Source: Chryseobacterium senegalense
Lineage (GTDB): Bacteria > Bacteroidota > Bacteroidia > Flavobacteriales > Weeksellaceae
Assembly (NCBI GenBank): GCA_001403755.1
Contig: CYUH01000013.1
Location: 274,177-338,176, forward strand
Direction of reading: 5' to 3'
Length of the DNA: 64,000 nucleotides
The notes under the pieces were generated by a model. It did not search any database and was not told the DNA's origin. It worked only from the letters and a program-made list of their open reading frames with translations. The translations under genes and the position numbers were made by a program. Positions 1 through 8,278 of the stretch are shown here, in pieces. The number at the start of each line of letters is the position of its first letter. Position 1 is the stretch's first letter.

Positions 1-661
1 AACTTCCTCTCACATTTTCTCCCGTGAAACTACCATATATATATAAGTTGAATACTAAATAGCCGGCAATACCAATTCCGGCAAACAGTAAAACTTTAAA
101 CAAATCATTTTTTAAAGGAAAAAAGGACTTTCGCAAAATACTAATTAACCAGAAAAACCCAACTCCAAGGTAAATGAAGATCCCTGAATACCGAATTGTA
201 ACGAGCAAAACTAAAAGTAATGAAGCAAAAAGTATAAATTGATTTTTCTGAAATTTCCCGACAAATCTTTGATGAAAGAGATAAAAAAGAAAATATAGGA
301 GAAAAACAAAAGGAGCTTCCGAAATGAAATATCCAAAAACAAAAAAAGCGGTTTTCCCGGTAAAAAGCAACACCGTTTCTTTAAAATAAAACCTCTTGAA
401 ATAAGAAAAAAGAAGTATCGCAACAACCATTGAAATATTCAGAAATTTGGCTGACCAAAAATAATCCTGAAAAACCATATGAAACAATTTGATTAAAACA
501 GGAAATCCTATCGGAAACAAATTCGTTTTCAGTTTTGGCAAATCCGAAGCAATTCCGAAATAAGAAAGACTATCCGCACCCGCGCCTCCCGCAGGTAGAA
601 AAAAGGATTGAAAAAAATAAATCAAAACCGCAACAAAAGCCAAAATAATATATTTCCTCAT
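1..661 (-). CDS. Polytopic membrane protein, possibly a GT-C type glycosyltransferase (partial)
   Basis: An open frame reads from an ATG at 661 leftward off the window edge, giving about 220 residues without a stop. The start MRKYIILAFVAVLIYFF is a membrane segment, followed by a loop containing GADSLSYFGIASDL and then several more very hydrophobic segments. An acidic residue in the first extracytoplasmic loop followed by many membrane helices is the usual layout of GT-C (PMT/ArnT-like) transferases that use lipid-linked sugars, but no decisive motif is visible because the C-terminal part is missing. It is divergent from the next gene. The reading frame is clear; the function is a guess. Confidence 0.6.
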   Translation of the reverse strand, partial: MRKYIILAFVAVLIYFFQSFFLPAGGAGADSLSYFGIASDLPKLKTNLFPIGFPVLIKLFHMVFQDYFWSAKFLNISMVVAILLFSYFKRFYFKETVLLFTGKTAFFVFGYFISEAPFVFLLYFLFYLFHQRFVGKFQKNQFILFASLLLVLLVTIRYSGIFIYLGVGFFWLISILRKSFFPLKNDLFKVLLFAGIGIAGYLVFNLYIYGSFTGENVRGS

Positions 662-739
662 AAAAATCCTAAAAAACTTTTCTTAAAAAAGCAAATATGC
701 AAATTTTAAAAACCTAATCCTTCATTTCAACTTTTAATA

Positions 740-747
740 TATATTTG
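740..747 (+). promoter_or_regulatory. Probable -7 element of the LRR gene
   Basis: TATATTTG matches the Bacteroidota -7 consensus TAnnTTTG and ends 23 nt before the ATG at 771. No good -33 TTTG is visible about 20 nt upstream. Confidence 0.45.
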
Positions 748-770
748 TACACCAAAAAACACGCTATCGA

Positions 771-2402
771 ATGAAGAAAATTCTATTCTTTTTGATCTTT
801 TCACAATTATATTTCTCGCAAAATTGGAGTATTTCTTTTGCGGAAAGATCTGCATTGATCAATATTTACAACTCAACTTCAGGAGAAACGTGGAGCCAAA
901 AATGGGATTTAGAGAAAGATCCTAAAAATTGGTACGGGATCAAAATAAAAAACGGCAGCGTCATAGAAATTAATCTTCGCGGAAATGCTTTGAAAGGCAA
1001 TTTTCCCATGGCGATTTCTAATTTCAGCAAACTTCAGAAATTGGATTTAAGTTCCAACCAACTTTCCGGTCAAATTTCGCCAGCCATTTCTGTACTGGGA
1101 AATCTGGTCCGAATTGACATCAGCAACAATCGATTGACAGGTGATCCTACCTCGGCAATTCTTCCGCTTTCCAATCTTCAGGAAATTTCGGTCGGAAACA
1201 ATCAATTTGCATTTACCGACATTAATGCTTTTTTGCAGAATTTTTCTTCTTTAAAGATTTTAGATATTTCTCACACCAATCTAAATACAGTTCCTGCGAA
1301 AATATCAACTTTAACCAATCTCGAATCGCTGAATTTAAGCAATAATACCATTTCGCAGAATTATAACAATTTATCTAATCTCATCAAACTCCGTGAACTG
1401 AATCTTTCCGGAAACCAACTTACGAAAATTCCTTCCGAACTTTCCGCTCTTTCCGCGCTTACTTCTTTGGATTTGAGCAATAATTTATTTACCTCAAATT
1501 ACGCCACGGTTCTGGGAAATTTACAAAACTTGGAATGGCTTTCTTTGGCAAATAACCAAATCACGGCTTTCCCGGCGGAACTTTCTCAGCTAAAAAAATT
1601 AGTTCATCTAAATTTTTCGGGAAACAAAATCTCCGGCGGTTTCGAAGGCTTGTTGAGTTTGACAGATCTAGAACAAATATTTTTGGACAAAAACGAAATT
1701 TCTGGCGGATTTCCCACTTCACTTCTTCAGTTGGGAAAACTTCAAATGCTATCATTGACGGGCAACCGACTTTCGGGAGAAATTCCTGAAAACCTTCCCG
1801 CGATTACTTTTCTAGAAAACAATCGATATACAAAACAGGAAATAAAAAATTTCATTCTTAAAAATAATGAATTTGCAGATTTCACTTATTCGCCTCAACG
1901 ATATGACGAGCCCAAAAATGTTTATGCATCTTTAGGTTCTTCAACGTCATTACCGCAAGCGCTTTCCGGCAACGAATATCAATTTTCTTGGTACAAAAAT
2001 TTGGATCAAAAAGTTCCCGGAACCTTCGAAAGTTATTATATAAATAATGTAGAAGATGATGATTTTGGCTTGTACACCTGCGAAGCATACGTTTTCGCAA
2101 AATTGCCAAAAAGGCTGATGGAAATTTCGTTTTTCAGAGAACCGGTAACTTTGGTAAAAGAGCTGGGAACGGAAGAAATAAAGAATGATTTGGTGGTTTA
2201 TCCTAATCCTACAAGCGATTTTCTTTATATTAAAACTTCAAAATTAGACCTTGAACAAGTGTTTATTTTCGACCTCAGTGGAAAGCTTTTATCTTCGGAA
2301 AGATCAAAAACAATCGACGTGAGGAATTTGCCTTCCGCAACGTATATCATTTCTATAAAAACTTTCGATACTTTGAAATCATTTAAATTCATCAAACATT
2401 AA
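771..2402 (+). CDS. Secreted leucine-rich-repeat protein with T9SS sorting domain
   Basis: 543 residues. An N-terminal signal peptide (MKKILFFLIFSQLYFSQ) is followed by an LRRNT-like start and roughly a dozen leucine-rich repeats (about residues 70-370) of the pattern L..L..L.LS.N.LSG, close to plant-type repeats. About residues 385-460 look Ig-like (the segment DFGLYTCEAYV resembles the Ig F-strand cysteine motif). The last 75 residues, starting near VVYPNPTSDFLYI, form a type A C-terminal sorting domain of the type IX secretion system. The product is therefore expected to cross the outer membrane and be released or attached at the cell surface. LRR plus Ig-like domains suggest binding or adhesion; the ligand cannot be told. 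A hairpin terminator follows. Confidence 0.85.
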   Translation: MKKILFFLIFSQLYFSQNWSISFAERSALINIYNSTSGETWSQKWDLEKDPKNWYGIKIKNGSVIEINLRGNALKGNFPMAISNFSKLQKLDLSSNQLSGQISPAISVLGNLVRIDISNNRLTGDPTSAILPLSNLQEISVGNNQFAFTDINAFLQNFSSLKILDISHTNLNTVPAKISTLTNLESLNLSNNTISQNYNNLSNLIKLRELNLSGNQLTKIPSELSALSALTSLDLSNNLFTSNYATVLGNLQNLEWLSLANNQITAFPAELSQLKKLVHLNFSGNKISGGFEGLLSLTDLEQIFLDKNEISGGFPTSLLQLGKLQMLSLTGNRLSGEIPENLPAITFLENNRYTKQEIKNFILKNNEFADFTYSPQRYDEPKNVYASLGSSTSLPQALSGNEYQFSWYKNLDQKVPGTFESYYINNVEDDDFGLYTCEAYVFAKLPKRLMEISFFREPVTLVKELGTEEIKNDLVVYPNPTSDFLYIKTSKLDLEQVFIFDLSGKLLSSERSKTIDVRNLPSATYIISIKTFDTLKSFKFIKH

Positions 2403-2426
2403 GCATAAAAATTATTTAATATTATA

Positions 2427-2454
2427 AAAATCGTCTTGTGAAAGGCGATTTTTT
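2427..2454 (+). terminator. Intrinsic terminator after the LRR gene
   Basis: AATCGTCTT (2429-2437) pairs with AAGGCGATT (2442-2450) around a GTGA loop, with one G-T pair, and is followed by a T run. Confidence 0.75.
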
Positions 2455-2491
2455 GCTTTCTAATTTTTACATTTGTTTAAATATCATTTTT

Positions 2492-3667
2492 ATGAGTGTA
2501 AGATTCAAATCCATTCTCGATAACGATTTCTACAAAATCACGATGCAAAATGCGGTGGTGAAACTTTTTCCAAACGAAAAAGTAAAATATGAGTTCATCA
2601 ATCGCGGAAAACATCATTTCCCGGATGGTTTTGATGATGAACTGAGAAAATCGGTGAACGCAATGGCAGAACTGAAACTCACAAAAGATGAGAAGGAATT
2701 CTTGCGAGAAACTTGCCCTTATCTCGATTTGCCGTATTTGGATTTTTTGGGCGGATATCATTATGATCCATCTGAAGTTACCATTGAACAAACCGAAAAT
2801 GAATTGCGCGTAACGGTGGAAGGCGAATGGTACCGGACCATTTTATGGGAAGTTCCGCTTTTGGCCTTAATTTCCGAATTGCATTATGAAATGAACAATA
2901 TGGTAAGAGATTCCGATGAAATCGTAGTCGCCAAAACTTTGGAAAAAGCCGAAGAACTAAACAATCTCGGCGTTACTTTCGCAGAATTTGGTACCAGAAG
3001 AAGACACTCTTATAAAGTTCACGATTTGGTAGTTGATACTATGGCGAAAAATAAAAATTCCAAATTTATCGGTTCTTCTAATATTCATTTTGCGATGAAA
3101 TATGGCGTAAAGCCAATAGGAACACATGCTCACGAATGGTTTATGTTCCACGCCGCCGAATATGGTTTCAAGATGGCTAACGCGCTTTCGCTGGAACATT
3201 GGGTAGATGTATATCGCGGTGATTTGGGTGTCGCCCTATCTGATACCTATACCACGGAAGTTTTTTTCCAGCAATTTGATAAAAAATTTGCGAAACTATT
3301 TGATGGTGTTCGTCATGATAGTGGTGACCCGATAGAGTTCGCACACAAAACAATTGAACATTATAAAGCAAACGGTATCAATCCATTATTTAAATACATT
3401 ATTTTTTCTGATGGTTTGAACATGGAAAAAGTAGCAGAAATCACGCACGCTTGTAAAGGGAAAATCGGAATTTCATTCGGAATCGGAACCAATTTAACCA
3501 ACGATGTTGGGGTGAAACCCATGAATATCGTGATGAAACTTGTTGCCGCAAAAGCAATCAATGGAGATTGGATTCCTACGGTAAAACTTTCCGACGAAAG
3601 AGGTAAATATACTGGTGATCCAAAAATGATCGAACTTGCTAAAGAATTTTTGAGAATTCATGATTAA
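2492..3667 (+). CDS. pncB: Nicotinate phosphoribosyltransferase
   Basis: 391 residues from the ATG at 2492 (MSVRFKSILDNDFYK). It joins nicotinate and PRPP, driven by ATP, to give nicotinate mononucleotide for NAD salvage (Preiss-Handler pathway) in the cytoplasm. Family motifs visible are FGTRRRHSY (about residue 166), GTHAHEWF with the histidine region that is phosphorylated in this family (about residue 210), and RHDSGDP (about residue 274). A longer frame from a GTG at 2438 is rejected because it starts inside the loop of the upstream terminator. TACATTTG at 2468-2475 is a good -7 element just ahead of the chosen start. nadD, the next step of NAD synthesis, lies far away at 56 kb. Confidence 0.95.
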   Translation: MSVRFKSILDNDFYKITMQNAVVKLFPNEKVKYEFINRGKHHFPDGFDDELRKSVNAMAELKLTKDEKEFLRETCPYLDLPYLDFLGGYHYDPSEVTIEQTENELRVTVEGEWYRTILWEVPLLALISELHYEMNNMVRDSDEIVVAKTLEKAEELNNLGVTFAEFGTRRRHSYKVHDLVVDTMAKNKNSKFIGSSNIHFAMKYGVKPIGTHAHEWFMFHAAEYGFKMANALSLEHWVDVYRGDLGVALSDTYTTEVFFQQFDKKFAKLFDGVRHDSGDPIEFAHKTIEHYKANGINPLFKYIIFSDGLNMEKVAEITHACKGKIGISFGIGTNLTNDVGVKPMNIVMKLVAAKAINGDWIPTVKLSDERGKYTGDPKMIELAKEFLRIHD

Positions 3668-3738
3668 AATTTAAATCTAAGTTTTAAAGAATTTGTAGTA
3701 ATCCCGAAAATCTTTTTTTTTCTTCCTATTTTTGAAAA

Positions 3739-5241
3739 ATGGAAATGACTACTTTATTTATAGGGATTATTATCGGAGCTTTAATCGGAGCATTGATTGT
3801 CTATTTTTTCTTAAAATCGTCCACTATTTCTCGGACACTTTTCGATGATTTGAATAATAATTTTATTCGAACAAATTCTGATTTACAAAATTCAAACTTG
3901 AAAATCAACGAATTAGAAAATTCTTACCATAATGAGAAGCAAACAAACCTTCAGCAAACTGCAGTTTTAAATCAATTAAAAACGGATATTGCCAAAATTT
4001 CTGCTGAAAATAATGCTCAAAATCAAAGAATTGAAGAACAAACAGAAATCAACAATAATCAAAGTACAGAAATCAAAAAATTGGTTGATGAAAAAAATGA
4101 ATTAATTTCAATAAAATCTCATCTCAATGCACAAAACCAAGCTTTACAAAAACTTTTAGATAGCCAAAAAGAAGAAATTGAAAAAATGCAAGCCTTGGCT
4201 AAAGAAGAATTTCAGAATCTCGCCAACAGAATTCTTGAAGAAAAATCGAAGAAATTCACCGATACGAACAAAGAAAATCTTGATCTACTCCTGAAACCCT
4301 TGGGCGAAAACCTTGAAAATTTTAAGAAAAAAGTGAGTGAAGTGTACGAAAACGAAGCACGCGAAAGGTTTTCACTGAACAACACCATCAAAATGATGAT
4401 GGAGCAAACCACGAAAATCAGCCAAGAAGCGAATAATCTCGCTACAGCACTCAAAGGACAAACAAAAACACAAGGCGATTGGGGCGAGATGATTCTCGAA
4501 AGAATTTTGGAAGATTCTGGACTTACCAAAGACCGCGAATATTTCTCGCAATTCAATATAAAAAATGAAAACGGCGAGAACCAAAGACCGGATTTTGTAC
4601 TAAAACTTCCAGGAAATCAAATCGTTATTATCGATTCGAAAGTTTCGTTAAACGCTTATGAACGAATGATTTCCGCTGAAGATGAAGAACAGAGAAAACA
4701 AAATCTAAACTTGCACATTTCAGCAATGAAAAGACATATTGACACCTTGGCGGAAAAAAGATACGATAATCTGAAGGAATCACTGGATTTTACGATCATG
4801 TTTGTTCCCGTGGAATCAGCTTTCCTTACTGCTTTGCAAGGGGATACACAACTGTGGAATTATGCTTACAAAAAACACATTATTTTACTGAGTCCAACCA
4901 ATTTAATCGCTTATTTAAAACTGATTTCTGATGTTTGGAAACGCGATCACCACAACAAAAACGCGGCGGAAATTGCAAGACAGGCGGGAGCTTTATATGA
5001 TAAATTCGACGGATTTGTAACCGATTTGCTAAAAATAGGCAAAAAAATGGATGATGCAAAAGGCGACTATGAGAATGCGATGAAAAAACTTTCCACCGGA
5101 AAAGGAAATCTGGTTGGTAGTGTACAAAAACTAAAACAATTGGGCGCAAAGGCAAGTAAAAACCTTCCGGAAGCACTTCTGGAACGAGCAAACGAAGATT
5201 CTGAAACCAATTTACTAGAAACTGAAAATACCGAAGAATAA
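3739..5241 (+). CDS. rmuC: DNA recombination protein RmuC
   Basis: 500 residues. It begins with one membrane anchor (about residues 3-25), then a long Asn/Gln/Glu/Lys-rich coiled coil (about 30-165), then the RmuC nuclease-like domain (about 190-450) with GDWGEMILERILEDSGL near residue 246 and VIIDSKVSLNAYERM near residue 297. RmuC proteins limit DNA inversions and are predicted to have a restriction-endonuclease-like fold. The next gene starts 2 nt after its stop, so the two are very probably cotranscribed. A TAnnTTTG-like box (TATTTTTG, 3727-3734) ends only 4 nt before the ATG, so the message may be leaderless or may use the second ATG at 3745. Confidence 0.92.
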   Translation: MEMTTLFIGIIIGALIGALIVYFFLKSSTISRTLFDDLNNNFIRTNSDLQNSNLKINELENSYHNEKQTNLQQTAVLNQLKTDIAKISAENNAQNQRIEEQTEINNNQSTEIKKLVDEKNELISIKSHLNAQNQALQKLLDSQKEEIEKMQALAKEEFQNLANRILEEKSKKFTDTNKENLDLLLKPLGENLENFKKKVSEVYENEARERFSLNNTIKMMMEQTTKISQEANNLATALKGQTKTQGDWGEMILERILEDSGLTKDREYFSQFNIKNENGENQRPDFVLKLPGNQIVIIDSKVSLNAYERMISAEDEEQRKQNLNLHISAMKRHIDTLAEKRYDNLKESLDFTIMFVPVESAFLTALQGDTQLWNYAYKKHIILLSPTNLIAYLKLISDVWKRDHHNKNAAEIARQAGALYDKFDGFVTDLLKIGKKMDDAKGDYENAMKKLSTGKGNLVGSVQKLKQLGAKASKNLPEALLERANEDSETNLLETENTEE

Positions 5242-5243
5242 CA

Positions 5244-6017
5244 ATGCTGATCGAAAGTTTACAAAACGAAAAAATAAAAAACCTTAGCCGAGTAATTACC
5301 GATAACCGCTTTCGCAGGAAATCTGGGATTTTTGTGGTCGAAGGCAAACAAGAAAATGAAAGAGCTCTGCAATTTCAATTCGAAAATGTAGAATTTTATA
5401 TCTGCGAAAGTATTTACAATAAAGATTTTCCAAAAGGTAAAATCAATTTGGTTTCTGAAAAAATTTATGACAAGATAGCTTATCGAGGGGGTTCAGAAGG
5501 AATTATCGGAATTTATAAATCAAAGTTGAATGTTCTTTCCACTTTTAAACCCAAAGAAAATTCCTCCATAATTATTGTTGAAAGCATTGAAAAGCCTGGA
5601 AATTTGGGTGCAATCCTAAGAAGTTGCGAAGCTTTCGGAATTGATGCTTTAATTGTAACGGATGCCAAGACCGACTTTTACAATCCAAATGTGATCCGCT
5701 CGAGCGTTGGTTGCTTATTCGGAATGAATGTTTTCCAATCGAACAATCAGGAATTATTTGAATTTTTACAAGAAAACAAATTCAGTATCTATACAACTTT
5801 GATGGATGAAAGCGCAGAAGATCTTTATAAAAGAAATTTCACCGGAAAAAGTGCGTTGTTATTTGGTACCGAACATTCCGGTCTCAGTGATTTCTGGATT
5901 GGTAAAGGAAAAAATACGCTAATTCCCATGGCGGGAAGTATTGATTCACTAAATTTGAGTAATGCCGTTGCGATCAGTTGCTATGAAATATTAAGGCAAA
6001 AGCTAAATCATAAATAA
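5244..6017 (+). CDS. SpoU/TrmH-family RNA 2'-O-ribose methyltransferase
   Basis: 257 residues. The N-terminal part resembles the RNA 2'-O ribose methyltransferase substrate-binding domain (FVVEGKQENERAL). The C-terminal SPOUT domain shows its three motifs: NLGAILRSCEAFGIDAL (about 119-135), LLFGTEHSGLS (about 202) and IPMAGSIDSLNLSNAVAI (about 227-244), which form the knotted SAM-binding site. It should methylate ribose in rRNA or tRNA; which nucleotide cannot be read from sequence. It follows rmuC with almost no gap. It converges on the alanine-rich lipoprotein gene, with a hairpin terminator just past its stop. Confidence 0.9.
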   Translation: MLIESLQNEKIKNLSRVITDNRFRRKSGIFVVEGKQENERALQFQFENVEFYICESIYNKDFPKGKINLVSEKIYDKIAYRGGSEGIIGIYKSKLNVLSTFKPKENSSIIIVESIEKPGNLGAILRSCEAFGIDALIVTDAKTDFYNPNVIRSSVGCLFGMNVFQSNNQELFEFLQENKFSIYTTLMDESAEDLYKRNFTGKSALLFGTEHSGLSDFWIGKGKNTLIPMAGSIDSLNLSNAVAISCYEILRQKLNHK

Positions 6018-6046
6018 AAAAAAACCACCTCTCACGGAGAAGTGGT
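6015..6046 (-). terminator. Intrinsic terminator for the alanine-rich lipoprotein gene
   Basis: On the minus strand ACCACTTCTC pairs with GAGAGGTGGT (one T-G wobble) around a CGT loop, followed by a long T run. On the plus strand the same hairpin has an A-C mismatch and a poor T tract, so it serves mainly the minus-strand gene. Confidence 0.8.
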
Positions 6047-6071
6047 AATTTTGTTTCTGTAAAGTATCTAA

Positions 6072-6362
6072 TTACTTAGTAGCTTCTTTAGCAGCATCTT
6101 TAGCAGCATCAGCAGCACCTTTAGCAGCATCAGCAGCGTTAGCAGCAGCATCAGCAGTAGCATCAGCAGCTGTGTTAGCAGCATCAACAGTTACAGCAGC
6201 AGCAGAATCAACAACAGCAGCAGCAGAATCAACAACAGCAGCAGCAGAATCAACAGTTACAGCAGCAGAATCAGCAGCGTTAGCAGTTTCTACAGTTTCA
6301 GTTTTTTTACAAGCTACAAGAGCTAAAGCAGCGATACCAGCTACGAATAATGACTTTTTCAT
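6072..6362 (-). CDS. Small alanine-rich repeat lipoprotein
   Basis: 96 residues. A lipoprotein signal ends in LVACKK, so the mature protein starts with a lipidated cysteine near residue 18. The rest is almost only Ala, Asp, Ser, Val, Thr and Lys. It contains three near-identical DSAAAVV/T units (about residues 38-58), then A-A-D repeats ending in a lysine-containing tail (AAKGAADAAKDAAKEATK). The heptad-like alanine spacing suggests a long helix, like small Lpp-type or desiccation-type proteins, but no family is recognised. It may be an abundant envelope spacer. It is monocistronic, with its own terminator and a probable -7 box (TACCTTTG) at 6431-6438. Confidence 0.8.
   Translation of the reverse strand: MKKSLFVAGIAALALVACKKTETVETANAADSAAVTVDSAAAVVDSAAAVVDSAAAVTVDAANTAADATADAAANAADAAKGAADAAKDAAKEATK
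6193..6255. repeat. Three tandem 21-nt repeats inside the lipoprotein gene
   Basis: Three copies of a 21-nt unit beginning acagcagcagcagaatc start at 6193, 6214 and 6235. Each unit encodes seven residues (DSAAAVV), so copy-number change would keep the frame. Confidence 0.85.
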
Positions 6363-6452
6363 AATAAATTAAATTTAATTGTTTTGTTATTTTAAAATTT
6401 CGTTGTTCTCGTTTATCATTTTGAACAGGACAAAGGTATAGTGAGAATTAAA

Positions 6453-6501
6453 TTTGTGTTAGAAAATTAATTGTAATATATTTGTAAAACGGTTTTACAA
6501 A
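6453..6501 (+). promoter_or_regulatory. Consensus promoter with a 21-bp palindrome over the start site
   Basis: TTTG (6453-6456), 20 nt, then TATATTTG (6477-6484) matches the Bacteroidota promoter. A perfect palindrome (10-nt arms TTTGTAAAAC and GTTTTACAAA around one G, 6481-6501) overlaps the end of the -7 box and the expected transcription start, where an operator would sit. Confidence 0.7.
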
Positions 6502-6507
6502 AAACCA

Positions 6508-7713
6508 ATGTTGAAAATCAATAGATTACGTAAAAATTTGCAATTGAGCGATTTAGATTTACTACACTTTGAACAGCTAAAAACGGAAGTTCAAAACCAA
6601 TATTTAGCAGATCACACCCCTTCTTTCGATGATATTTCGAAATGGAAAGGGATAGACATTATATATTTCCAGGAAGATCTTCGAAAAAAGGCAAAAGGAA
6701 ACATTAGTGAAAAATCTTTTTATACCTACTTCAAAAATTCCCCAGTTACTAAACTTCCGAGAATCGACATGCTGAACATTCTCTCTGTTTATGCGGGTTA
6801 CATGTCTTGGTATGATTTCAAAAAGAACCATCTATTTGCAGATGAAATCTTGAAAGAAAATGAACAATTCATCCAATCAAAAGCAGAAGAAGCCGAAAAA
6901 AGCGAAAAAGCACCTCAGATTTCAGCGATTGATGAAAAAGTAGAAGAAACTCCATCAATTATACTCGAAAATACAGCAACTTCAGTAAGTGAAAATAACG
7001 TTTTACAAAAAACAATAGCTGATAATGAATCAGTTAAGGAAAACAAGGCTAATTTAGAAACTTACGATACTGAAGAAAAAAATTCGACCTATTCTCTTGT
7101 AAAAAAATATTTATGGTTAGGAATTTCTGCCGTTCTAGCTGTTTTAGTTGGACTTTTGGGTTTCAAAGATGAATTGTTTAGTAAAAAATACTACTATAGC
7201 TTCATTGATGCTGACCGAAACTCAAAAATCAATGCAGAATTGCAAGTACAAATCTTAAAAGAGAATGAATCTCCAATTTTATACGTTGCCAAACCCAATG
7301 AGCCGTTTGTCTATACAACAAAATCAAAATCATTAACCATGGTGGTTTCTTCTCCATATTATAAAACGGACACGATTCAAAGAAATTTGGAAACTGCTCC
7401 TGAAGCTGAAAATATTGAATTGAAACCAAACGATTATGCGATTATGCTCTTTTATTATTCCAAGTCTCTGAAAGATTTGAAGAAAAAAAGAGAAAGTCTA
7501 AGTTATTTGATAAATGACAATGCGTTAATTTATCAAGTTTTCGACAATCAATTTTATGGAGTAGAAACCATGGATAAACAACGATACATTAATCTCGTTA
7601 CTTTACCTTCCACTTCGCTCGAAAACCTAGAGGTTATTGATACGCAAGCTAATAAATCCGGAAAAATTGTAATGATAAAATTTAAAATCGATACCGATGA
7701 AGAAAAAAATTAA
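6508..7713 (+). CDS. Single-pass membrane protein with conserved N-terminal domain, unknown function
   Basis: 401 residues. About residues 1-110 form a compact helical domain (ISEKSFYTYFKNSP, LPRIDMLNILSVYAGYMSWYDF) that I recall from other flavobacterial hypothetical proteins and that could be helix-turn-helix-like. Residues about 110-195 are Glu/Ser-rich linker, and YLWLGISAVLAVLVGLLGF (about 200-218) is one membrane helix. The last 180 residues would be extracytoplasmic and have no family I recognise. The layout of cytoplasmic domain, membrane helix and periplasmic domain resembles a transmembrane regulator. The gene is led by the palindromic promoter and overlaps the following lipoprotein gene by 17 nt, so they form one unit. 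Confidence 0.75.
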   Translation: MLKINRLRKNLQLSDLDLLHFEQLKTEVQNQYLADHTPSFDDISKWKGIDIIYFQEDLRKKAKGNISEKSFYTYFKNSPVTKLPRIDMLNILSVYAGYMSWYDFKKNHLFADEILKENEQFIQSKAEEAEKSEKAPQISAIDEKVEETPSIILENTATSVSENNVLQKTIADNESVKENKANLETYDTEEKNSTYSLVKKYLWLGISAVLAVLVGLLGFKDELFSKKYYYSFIDADRNSKINAELQVQILKENESPILYVAKPNEPFVYTTKSKSLTMVVSSPYYKTDTIQRNLETAPEAENIELKPNDYAIMLFYYSKSLKDLKKKRESLSYLINDNALIYQVFDNQFYGVETMDKQRYINLVTLPSTSLENLEVIDTQANKSGKIVMIKFKIDTDEEKN

Positions 7714-8278
7714 CCTATTGCTGATTATTTTCGCTCTCTTATTTGTATTTTCTTGCAAAAAAGAAAGCACTGAAGTTTCAGATTTGGAAAAAATAAGAAA
7801 CAATAATAACAAAGTATCCTATCCGGTAACAAAAATGGATAGCGCACAAGCGATTTCTTTTATTACGAAACAAAAAATCCAGGAATTATTGGATCTTTCA
7901 ACACTATATACTTCCGGAAACCGCGATACCGAAATAGATTCTGTAATTTACGCACAAATGCAAAGCTATTTTACCGAAAACGATTCGAATAAACTCAAAC
8001 CGATTCTAAAACAACTTGATAGTTTCAAAGTAAAAACAGCAAAGGTTGGAAATATCTTCGTACAAAAGCACATTAAAGGTAAAGACACTTTAGATTTTGC
8101 AAAATTCGATGTGGAATATTTCGATCAAAAAGATAAACTTATAGGAAAATTCGAGAAAAATGCGCAATATATACTCAAGCCCTCTCCGGTGAAATTTAAA
8201 AAAGAATTTAAATTCTACTTCGTTGATTTTGACTTGCCGTCACCAAAAGACAGTACTGCAGTCGGCGTAACCAAATAA
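7697..8278 (+). CDS. Lipoprotein of unknown function
   Basis: 193 residues. The signal peptide ends in the lipobox LFVFSCKKES (Cys near residue 20). The mature part is charged, rich in Lys, Asp and Ser, with no recognised domain. Its start overlaps the end of the preceding membrane-protein gene, implying coupled translation and a shared job, perhaps sensing or signalling at the envelope. Its 3' end overlaps the convergent fau gene by 64 nt. Confidence 0.75.
   Translation: MKKKINLLLIIFALLFVFSCKKESTEVSDLEKIRNNNNKVSYPVTKMDSAQAISFITKQKIQELLDLSTLYTSGNRDTEIDSVIYAQMQSYFTENDSNKLKPILKQLDSFKVKTAKVGNIFVQKHIKGKDTLDFAKFDVEYFDQKDKLIGKFEKNAQYILKPSPVKFKKEFKFYFVDFDLPSPKDSTAVGVTK

Noticed and set aside
2438..2491. 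N-terminal extension of pncB from a GTG at 2438
   Set aside because: It starts in the loop of the upstream terminator and ahead of the -7 box, and the extra residues are unlike the family.
6193..6255. Tandem repeats considered as a CRISPR array
   Set aside because: The units are contiguous, coding and without spacers; no cas genes occur in the window.
6172..6372. Plus-strand frame rich in Ala, Ser and Thr opposite the alanine-rich lipoprotein
   Set aside because: It is a mirror of the triplet repeat. The minus strand has the signal peptide, lipobox and terminator.
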